A DNA stretch of 64,000 nt from Rhodanobacter sp. DHB23. Lineage in GTDB: Bacteria > Pseudomonadota > Gammaproteobacteria > Xanthomonadales > Rhodanobacteraceae. The position numbers and the translations under genes were made by a program. Location of the stretch: assembly GCF_014842975.1 (NCBI RefSeq), contig NZ_JACYXK010000025.1, positions 124,001 through 188,000 on the forward strand. The letters are read 5' to 3'. This document shows, one piece after another, positions 8,169 through 14,733 of the stretch. How positions within the stretch are numbered: the stretch's first letter is position 1; every line of letters starts with the position of its first letter. The notes beneath the pieces were generated by a model, which was not told the origin of the DNA, searched no databases, and was given only the letters and a program-made list of their open reading frames with translations.

Positions 8169-8833
8169 GGCGGCAGGACGGTTTCACCCTGCTGGAGGTG
8201 CTGGGCGCGCTGGCCCTGCTGGCCCTGCTGCTGGTGGCGGTGTACGGCGGCGTGCGCAGCGCGATCCACGCCGTGCATTCGGGCGGCGCGGCGATCAACC
8301 GCATCGACGAGATCGCCTCGGCGCAGCGTTTCCTGCGCAGCGAACTGTCGCAGGCATTGGCGCAGCCCATCGAGCACAACGACCATGGCCAGCCGGTCTA
8401 CTTCAGCGGCAGCGAACACGAGATGCGCTACGTCGCGCCGCTGCCCGGCTACCTCGGCAAGCTGGGGCCGCAGCTGCAGGTCCTGAAACTGGTGGATGGC
8501 GACCAGGGCGGGCAGCGGCTGGAACTGCAGCTGTCGCTGCTGCCGCCGGACGGCCAGCCGCCGAAGCCGCTGGGCGATCCGCAGGTGCTGCTGGACCACA
8601 TCGTGAAGGGCGGCTTCGACTATCGCGGCCGCGACGCGCAGAACCAGCCGTTGCCGTGGAGCAGCGACTGGGCCGACGGCACGCGCATGCCGCAGCTGGT
8701 ACGCATCCGCCTGCAGGCGCAGGGCGGTTACGACTGGCCCGAGTTGAGCGTGCCGCTGCGCGTCGATGCCGCCGCGGCCGGCGGGCACGTCGGCCTGTTG
8801 CCGGGCAGCATTCCCTACGGTGGCGCGCGATGA
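8165..8833 (+). CDS. gspJ: Minor pseudopilin GspJ
   Basis: The protein has 222 residues. It starts MRRQDG|FTLLEVLGALALLALLLVAVYGG, a normal short leader with a prepilin peptidase site and a hydrophobic helix. The body has the GspJ pattern IDEIASAQRFLRSELSQAL and PLPWSSDWADGTRMPQLVRI. With GspI and GspK it should form the pseudopilus tip. ATG 8165 overlaps the gspI stop, and its own stop overlaps gspK. Unlike gspG, H and I, it has no repeat in its leader, so it serves as an internal comparison. Confidence 0.92.
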   Translation: MRRQDGFTLLEVLGALALLALLLVAVYGGVRSAIHAVHSGGAAINRIDEIASAQRFLRSELSQALAQPIEHNDHGQPVYFSGSEHEMRYVAPLPGYLGKLGPQLQVLKLVDGDQGGQRLELQLSLLPPDGQPPKPLGDPQVLLDHIVKGGFDYRGRDAQNQPLPWSSDWADGTRMPQLVRIRLQAQGGYDWPELSVPLRVDAAAAGGHVGLLPGSIPYGGAR

Positions 8834-9690
8834 AGCGGCCTGCCGGCCAACGCGGGGTGGCCCTGTTGCTGGTGCTGTGGGCCTGCACCCTGCTGGCGAT
8901 CCTGCTCGGCGGTTACGCCATGCTCGCGCGCACCGCGGCGTTGCAGACGCGCTACCAGTTCGCGCAGGCGCGCGCGCACTACGCCGCCGAGGCGGGCGTG
9001 ATGCGCGCGCTGCTCGCCCTGCAGGACCCCGACCCCAGGCGGCGCTGGCTGGCCGACGGCCGCAGCTATCCGTTTCCGTTCGATGGCGCCACGGTGCAGG
9101 TGTCGGTGATCGACGAAGGCGGCAAGGTCGATCTCAATGCCGCCTCGCCCGAGGTGCTGCAGGCGCTGTTCGGCGCCGTGGGACTGGATGCGGTGGCCGC
9201 CGGCAAGCTTGCCGCCAACGTGGTGGAGTGGCGCAGCTTCGTCACCGATGCGGGGCAGGCGGACGCCGCGAACGCGGCCTACGCCGCCGCGGGGCGCGAC
9301 TATGGCCCGCGCCACGGCCCGTTCGCCACCCTGCAGGAACTGCAGCTGGTGCTGGGCATGACGCCCGCGCTGTACCAGCAACTGGAACCGCTCGTCACGA
9401 TCTGGTCCGGTCGCGCCATCCCCGACCCGAACACCGCGCCGCCACTGGTGCTGGCCGCGATTCCCGGGCTGCTCCCGCAGCAACTGCAGGCCCTGCTGGC
9501 CGCACGGCAGCAAAACGGCGGTGCCGGCACGTCGCCCATCGGCGGCGGGATCACGCATAGTATCCGTTCGCAGGCCGAGCTGGCCGACGGCACGCGCGCG
9601 GTGATCCGCGCCACGATCCGTCTGCAGCCGGGCTGGATGGGGTCGCAGCCGTACACCGTGCTGCGCTGGCAGGAGGGCGACGGGGAATGA
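8830..9690 (+). CDS. gspK: Minor pseudopilin GspK
   Basis: The protein has 286 residues and is the largest minor pseudopilin. It starts MKRPAGQRGVALLLVLWACTLLAILLG: the site is QRG|VALLLVLW, where GspK typically lacks the Glu at position 5 of the mature chain, as here. Further features are AEAGVMRALLAL and VIDEGGKVDLNAASPEVL, the family's alpha-domain start, then FATLQELQLVLGMTPALYQQL and DPNTAPPLVLAAIPGL. ATG 8830 overlaps the gspJ stop. The next gene is separated by an 85-base gap with a strong hairpin, the first break in the overlap chain after gspG. Confidence 0.92.
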   Translation: MKRPAGQRGVALLLVLWACTLLAILLGGYAMLARTAALQTRYQFAQARAHYAAEAGVMRALLALQDPDPRRRWLADGRSYPFPFDGATVQVSVIDEGGKVDLNAASPEVLQALFGAVGLDAVAAGKLAANVVEWRSFVTDAGQADAANAAYAAAGRDYGPRHGPFATLQELQLVLGMTPALYQQLEPLVTIWSGRAIPDPNTAPPLVLAAIPGLLPQQLQALLAARQQNGGAGTSPIGGGITHSIRSQAELADGTRAVIRATIRLQPGWMGSQPYTVLRWQEGDGE

Positions 9691-9717
9691 GTGCTGCAAC
9701 GACATCGCTGCGGTCAT

Positions 9718-9774
9718 GGGAACCCTCTCATGGCCTCCCGGCACGGAGGGTCCGGAGGCCATGAGAAGGTTCCC
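9718..9774. repeat. 21-bp inverted repeat between gspK and gspL
   Basis: Arms 9718-9738 (GGGAACCCTCTCATGGCCTC plus C) and 9754-9774 pair with one mismatch around a 15-base loop. The right arm ends one base before the likely gspL start at 9776. The hairpin could hide the gspL start region or be another inserted repeat. It is unlike the GGGATTC and CCCTCTCCC families in sequence. Confidence 0.85.
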
Positions 9775-9775
9775 C

Positions 9776-10924
9776 ATGGAGCGCCTGCGCGACGCCTGGC
9801 GCGCTTCGCCGTTGCCGGGCTTTTTCGCGTGGTGGGGCGGCGAGCTCGTCCCGCTGCTGCCGGCGCGCTGGTGCGCCGCGCTGGCCGCTGGCGCTGGCTG
9901 GCACCTGCTGCAACAGGCCGATGGCGACTGGCAGCTGCGCCGGGCCGGCCAGGCCGAACCGCTGGCGCGCTGGAGCGACGGCCTCGACGCCGTGGCGCAA
10001 CAGGCCGCCCTGGCCGCCGCATGGCGCGGCACCGATCCCGAGGATCGCCGGCTGGCCTTGCTGCTGCCGCCCGACACGGTGCTGCGCCGGGTGCTGCAAT
10101 TGCCGCTGGCCGCGCGCGGCAAGCTGCACCAGGTCGCCGGCTACGAGATGGACCGGCAGACGCCGTTCCACGTCGCGCAGGTGCATTACGCGGTGCGCGA
10201 GCTCGCCCAGCCCGCCGTCGCCGGCCGCTGCGCGGTGGAACTGCTGGTGGTCCGCCGCGACACGCTCGACCCGCTGCTGGCCCGGCTCGGGGCGCTGGGC
10301 ATCGCGGTGGATGCGGTGGACCTGCCACAGGATGCCGGCCGCCTGGGCATCGACCTGCTGCCGCCGGAACAGGCCGCGCGCCGCACGCGTCCGCGCCTGC
10401 GCCTGAACCTCGCGCTGGCCGCCGCCGTCGTCGTGCTGTCGCTGCTGGCGATGGGCAGCTGGCTGCACAACCGCGAGGATGCGCTGGCGCAGATGCAGGC
10501 GCAGGTCGATGCGATGCGCGGCGATGCGCAGCAGGTGGCCGCGCTGCGCAAGCAACTGCAGGACGATGCCGGCGCCGCGGGCTTCCTGGCGCAGCGCAAG
10601 GCGCAGCGCCCCACCGTGCTGGGCGTGCTGCTCGACCTCACCAACCGCCTGCCGGCCAGCGCATGGATGGAGCGCTTCAGCCTCGACGACGGCGGGCAGG
10701 TCGGCTTCCAGGGGCAGAGCCCGCAGGCGGCGAAACTGCTCGATGCGCTGAAGGGCTCGAACCTGCTCGACAACGCGAATTTCCAGGGCAGCATCCAGCC
10801 CGATCCGGCCAGCGGCAAGGAGCGTTTCTACATGGTGGCGCAGTTGCACAAGCCCGCGCCGGCGCGGACCGCCGCCGGCACGGGCGATGCGTCCCGGCCG
10901 GCCGACGGCGGGAGCGCGCCATGA
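9776..10924 (+). CDS. gspL: Type II secretion protein GspL (PilN-like C-terminus)
   Basis: The protein has 382 residues and is an inner-membrane assembly factor that recruits GspE. It has a cytoplasmic actin-like half (LALLLPPDTVLRRVLQLPLAARGKLHQVAGYEMDRQ near residues 96-131) with the conserved MDRQTPF motif. One membrane segment follows near 205-226 (LNLALAAAVVVLSLLAMGSWL), then a periplasmic PilN-like domain (AFLAQRKA-like stretch, LLDLTNRLPASAWMERF). The start ATG 9776 gives MERLRDAW; ATG 9761, inside the hairpin arm, would add MRRFP. The stop overlaps gspM. Confidence 0.88.
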   Translation: MERLRDAWRASPLPGFFAWWGGELVPLLPARWCAALAAGAGWHLLQQADGDWQLRRAGQAEPLARWSDGLDAVAQQAALAAAWRGTDPEDRRLALLLPPDTVLRRVLQLPLAARGKLHQVAGYEMDRQTPFHVAQVHYAVRELAQPAVAGRCAVELLVVRRDTLDPLLARLGALGIAVDAVDLPQDAGRLGIDLLPPEQAARRTRPRLRLNLALAAAVVVLSLLAMGSWLHNREDALAQMQAQVDAMRGDAQQVAALRKQLQDDAGAAGFLAQRKAQRPTVLGVLLDLTNRLPASAWMERFSLDDGGQVGFQGQSPQAAKLLDALKGSNLLDNANFQGSIQPDPASGKERFYMVAQLHKPAPARTAAGTGDASRPADGGSAP

Positions 10925-11574
10925 GGGCGCTGAAGCTCACCCCGCGCGACAGCCGCATCGCGGCCGTCGGCCTGCTGCTGCTGGCCCTGCTGCTGGCCTA
11001 CTTCCTGCTGCTGCACTGGTGGTTCGTGGCGCCGCTGCGCGACATCGATGCACAGATGGACGACCTGCGCGACACGCAGAGCCGCTACGCCGCCGCCATC
11101 GCCGAAAAGCCGCTGCTGGAGAAGCGCATCGCCGCGCTGGGTGCCGGCCAGGCCGCCAGCGACGCCTACCTGCCGGACGACGACCCGAACACCGCCGCCG
11201 CCGACCTGATGCAGCGCGTGGTGGACGCCGTGGCCGCGCATACCGAAGGCGGCAGCTGCAAGGTGACGCAGAAGATGCCGGTGGCCAATCCGCAAGCGGC
11301 CCCGGACGAGCCGTATCGCAAGGCCGCGGCCAGCATCAACCTCAGTTGCGACATCCAGCCCCTGGTGGCCGTGCTGCAGTCGCTGGAGCAGGGCACGCCC
11401 TACCTGTTCGTGGACAACCTCAACGTCTACCGCAGCCCGGTGCCGGTGCAGGGCAACGGGCTGCCGCTGGAAGTGCAGTTCACCCTGTCCGGCTACGTGC
11501 GCCCGGCCAACGGCGGCGCGGCCGCGCTGGCGACGCCCGCACCCGGCACGGGGCGAACCGGAGCGTCGCCATGA
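10921..11574 (+). CDS. gspM: Type II secretion protein GspM (XpsM)
   Basis: The protein has 217 residues. It has a short cytoplasmic N-terminus (MRALKLTPRDSR), one membrane segment (about 13-34, IAAVGLLLLALLLAYFLLLH), a coiled-coil region (DIDAQMDDLRDTQSRYAAAIAEKPLLEKRI) and a periplasmic PilO/GspM-like ferredoxin fold with VLQSLEQGTPYLFVDNLNVY. It should pair with GspL in the inner-membrane complex. ATG 10921 overlaps the gspL stop, and its stop overlaps the next gene. Confidence 0.88.
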   Translation: MRALKLTPRDSRIAAVGLLLLALLLAYFLLLHWWFVAPLRDIDAQMDDLRDTQSRYAAAIAEKPLLEKRIAALGAGQAASDAYLPDDDPNTAAADLMQRVVDAVAAHTEGGSCKVTQKMPVANPQAAPDEPYRKAAASINLSCDIQPLVAVLQSLEQGTPYLFVDNLNVYRSPVPVQGNGLPLEVQFTLSGYVRPANGGAAALATPAPGTGRTGASP

Positions 11575-12263
11575 ACGCCGCCAGCCAACGCCGGCTGACC
11601 ATGGTGCTCGCGGCGCTGGTGCTGTCGCTGGGCGTGCTGTGGCTGGCGCTGCTGTTCGGCTTCGGCCGTGGCGTGCGCTGGGACGCGCCGCGTGCCACGG
11701 CGCTGCCTTCCGCCGCCGGTCCGCGCGCGGGCCTGCCGGCGCCGGTGCCGCTGGCGACGTTTGCGCCGGTGTGGCAGCAATCGCTGTTCAGCCCGGACCG
11801 CAAGCCCGAGGCGCATGCCGCCAGCGGCGGCAGCAGCCTCGGCGACCTCCAGCTCACCGGCGTCATCCTCACCCCGCAGCTGCGCATGGCGCTGCTGCAC
11901 GACAACAGCGGCAACCGGGAACTGCGCGTGCGCGAAGGGCAGTCCCTGCCCGACGGCAGCGCGAGCGTGCTCGAGGTGCGGCAGCGCTCGGTGATCCTCG
12001 ATTCCCCGCAGGGCCGCACCGAATTGAAACTGCCGGCGGGCGCGACGATCGATATCACGCAATCGGCTGCTGCCGGCGGCACGCCGCCGCCGCCCATGCC
12101 GCCGTCGCGCGACGGCGGCATGGCGCGGCCGGTGCCGCACCTGCCCGGCCAGCGGCCGCCCCAACCCGGCCCGCAACAGATCGAGCGCATGCAGAAGCTC
12201 AAGGCGGCCGTACTGCAGCGCCGCGCCGCCAGCCAGTCCGCGAATCCCGAAGGAGTCCACTGA
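11571..12263 (+). CDS. gspN: Type II secretion protein XpsN (GspC/N-like)
   Basis: The protein has 230 residues. It has one N-terminal membrane segment (about 10-30, MVLAALVLSLGVLWLALLFGF), then a GspC homology-region-like beta domain: LGDLQLTGVILTPQLRMALL, LRVREGQSLPDGSASVLEVR and SVILDSPQGRTELKL. A Pro-rich tail follows. By position between gspM and gspD it is the XpsN of Xanthomonas, which takes the GspC role of linking the inner-membrane complex to the secretin. There is no PDZ domain. It overlaps its neighbours by four bases and one base. Confidence 0.85.
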   Translation: MNAASQRRLTMVLAALVLSLGVLWLALLFGFGRGVRWDAPRATALPSAAGPRAGLPAPVPLATFAPVWQQSLFSPDRKPEAHAASGGSSLGDLQLTGVILTPQLRMALLHDNSGNRELRVREGQSLPDGSASVLEVRQRSVILDSPQGRTELKLPAGATIDITQSAAAGGTPPPPMPPSRDGGMARPVPHLPGQRPPQPGPQQIERMQKLKAAVLQRRAASQSANPEGVH

Positions 12264-14695
12264 TGTCCCGCCAGCCTACCTCCATGCGTTCGCGGCAGCG
12301 TTTCCGCACGAAACTGCTGCATGCCGCCGTGCTGGCCGCACTCGCGGCGCTGTCCGGTTGCGCCGGCCAGTCGCCGCGGCCCGACGATGTTTCGCTGCAA
12401 CGCGAGGCGATGGCGGGTACGCATGCGCCGGTGCCGGCGCCATTGCCGCTCGACAACGACCAGACCACCACCAGCAACGCCGGGGTGCTGCCGCAGGTCA
12501 GCCGCGGCAGCGGCCAGTTCGTGCATGCCACGGGCCTGGCCACGCCGCGCGCGCCGGCGGGCGGCGCCAACGGCGTCACCTTCAACTTCGAGAACCAGCC
12601 GGTGCAGGCGGTGGTGAAGGCGATCCTGGGCGACCTGCTCAAGAAGAACTACACCATCGTGCCCGGAGTGCAGGGCAACATCTCCTTCTCGACCTCCGAA
12701 CCGGTGGACGCCAGCCAGGCGTTGCCGATACTGGAGACGCTGCTGTCGTGGACCAACAACGCCCTGGTCGTGCGCGGCGGCAGTTACGTGGTGCTGCCGG
12801 AGAAGGACGCGGTGGGCGGCAACCTGGTGCCCAGCCTGGGCGCCACGGCGCCGGCCGGCGGCCTGCAGGCGCGCCTGTTCCCGCTGCATTACATCGCCGC
12901 CGGCGAGATGCAGAAGCTGATCAAGCCGTTCGCGCGGCCCGACGCGGTGCTGCTGGTCGACACCGCGCGCAACCTGATCGTGATGTCGGGCACGCCGGAC
13001 GACCTGGCCAACTACCAGCGCACCGTGAGCACCTTCGACGTGGACTGGCTGCGCGGCATGTCGGTGGGCGTGTTCAACCTGCAGAACGCCGACGTCGACC
13101 AGCTGATGCCCAAGCTGGACGAGATGTTCGGCGCCAAGGGCGACACGCCGCTGGCCGGCATGGTGCGCTTCATCCCGATCAAGCGCACCAACGCGCTGGT
13201 GGTGATCAGCACGCAGCCGAACTACGTGGACGAGGTGGGCGGCTGGATCGCCCGCATCGACCAGGGCGGCGGCAACCAGCCGCAGCTCTTCGTGTACAAC
13301 GTGCGCAACATGAAGGCTTCGGACCTGGCCAAGTACCTGGGGCAGATCTACGGCAGCAGCTCGGGCGGCTCCGGCAGCGGTGGCGGCGAAGTAGGGCCGG
13401 GCCTCAGCGCCGGCACGCTGGGCAGCAGCGACAACGCGCGCGGTTCGGTCAGCGGCATGGGCAGCACCGCGGGCAGCTTCGGCAGCAGCAACACCGCGGG
13501 CGGCGGGCTGGGCGGCCTGAACGGCGGCGGCCTCGGCGGCACCAGTGGCGGCCTCGGCAGCACGGGGGGGCTGGGCAGCAGCCTGGGCAACGGCACGACG
13601 GGCGGCGCCGCTGCTTCCGGCAGTTTCGGCAATCCCAACGCCGCCAGCCAGGACCAGCAATACACCTCGCAGGACGGCAGCATCCACATCGGTTCGGTGG
13701 ATTCCAACAACCAGTTGCTGGTGCGCGCGCGGCCGTCGCAGTGGAACGAGATCGAGGCGGCGATCAAGCGGCTGGACAACGTGCCGCTGCAGGTGCAGAT
13801 CGAGACGAAGATCCTCGAGGTCGACCTCACCGGCCAGTTCCAGTTCGGCGTGCAGTGGTACCTGCAGGGCCTGGCCGACAGCACGCCCACCGGTACCGGC
13901 TTCAACGGCAACGGCGCCACCAGCAACTACCCGGGCGCGCATCGGGAGATCGCGCTGGGCCAGGGCACCAATGCCTATGGCGGCCAGCCTTTCTACTATT
14001 CCTTCCTCAGCAGCAACGGCAAGTTCCAGGTGGCGGTCAACGCGCTGGAGCAGAACGGCAACACCAAGACGCTGTCGGCGCCGTCGCTGGTGGTGCTCAA
14101 CAACCAGGTGGCGCACATCCAGGTGGGCAGCAATATCCCGATCAACCAGACCTCGTTCGTCGCCGGCGTGACCACCACCTCGGGCAGCAGCGCCACCGCG
14201 ACCAGCGTCCAGTACATGACCACCGGCGTGCTCCTCAACGTGCAGCCCCGGGTCAATCCCGGCGGCCTGGTCTATCTCGACATCGACCAGCAGGTCAGCT
14301 CGCCTCAGGGCAGCGCGAATTCGCAAGGCAACTACACCATCCAGAACCGCGAGATCGGCACCCAGGTGGCCGTGCAGAGCGGCCAGACCGTGCTGCTCGG
14401 CGGCCTGATCCAGGACGAGCAGGACAACACCGACACCGGCATCCCCGGGCTCAACCGCATCCCGATACTGGGACGCCTGTTCGGCAGCACCAGCCACACC
14501 CGCAACCGCACCGAGCTGATCGTGCTGATCACCCCGCGCGTGATCCGCAACAGCGAGGAGGCGCGCCAGATCACCGACGACTACCAGCAGGGCTTCGAAT
14601 CGCTGAAGCCGCTGTATGCCACGCCGGCGACTAGGGCGACGACGACTCCGGCGGTGCCGGCAGGTTCGACGCAGACGGTGCCGTTGCAGCATTGA
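12263..14695 (+). CDS. gspD: Type II secretion secretin GspD (lipoprotein)
   Basis: The protein has 810 residues and forms the outer-membrane secretion channel. The N-terminus has a basic stretch and lipobox LAALSGC, with Cys33 the likely lipidation site, so it may need no pilotin. N0-N3 domains follow (for example VTFNFENQPVQAVVKAILGDLL; LFPLHYIAAGEMQKLIKPF; VFNLQNADVDQLMPKLDEMF). A Gly/Ser-rich insert lies at about residues 364-452 in N3. The secretin core has VQIETKILEVDLTGQFQFGVQW and QTVLLGGLIQDEQ...PGLNRIPILGRLFGS...ELIVLITPRVI. ATG 12263 shares one base with the gspN stop. It ends the operon. Confidence 0.95.
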   Translation: MSRQPTSMRSRQRFRTKLLHAAVLAALAALSGCAGQSPRPDDVSLQREAMAGTHAPVPAPLPLDNDQTTTSNAGVLPQVSRGSGQFVHATGLATPRAPAGGANGVTFNFENQPVQAVVKAILGDLLKKNYTIVPGVQGNISFSTSEPVDASQALPILETLLSWTNNALVVRGGSYVVLPEKDAVGGNLVPSLGATAPAGGLQARLFPLHYIAAGEMQKLIKPFARPDAVLLVDTARNLIVMSGTPDDLANYQRTVSTFDVDWLRGMSVGVFNLQNADVDQLMPKLDEMFGAKGDTPLAGMVRFIPIKRTNALVVISTQPNYVDEVGGWIARIDQGGGNQPQLFVYNVRNMKASDLAKYLGQIYGSSSGGSGSGGGEVGPGLSAGTLGSSDNARGSVSGMGSTAGSFGSSNTAGGGLGGLNGGGLGGTSGGLGSTGGLGSSLGNGTTGGAAASGSFGNPNAASQDQQYTSQDGSIHIGSVDSNNQLLVRARPSQWNEIEAAIKRLDNVPLQVQIETKILEVDLTGQFQFGVQWYLQGLADSTPTGTGFNGNGATSNYPGAHREIALGQGTNAYGGQPFYYSFLSSNGKFQVAVNALEQNGNTKTLSAPSLVVLNNQVAHIQVGSNIPINQTSFVAGVTTTSGSSATATSVQYMTTGVLLNVQPRVNPGGLVYLDIDQQVSSPQGSANSQGNYTIQNREIGTQVAVQSGQTVLLGGLIQDEQDNTDTGIPGLNRIPILGRLFGSTSHTRNRTELIVLITPRVIRNSEEARQITDDYQQGFESLKPLYATPATRATTTPAVPAGSTQTVPLQH

Positions 14696-14733
14696 GCGCG
14701 GCAGACTCGTGCCGGCCGCTATCATCGCCGCGC

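Noticed and set aside
13370-13620. A CRISPR-like or tandem repeat array in gspD.
   Set aside because: The GGCGGC periodicity only reflects a Gly/Ser-rich linker; there are no regular repeats and spacers.
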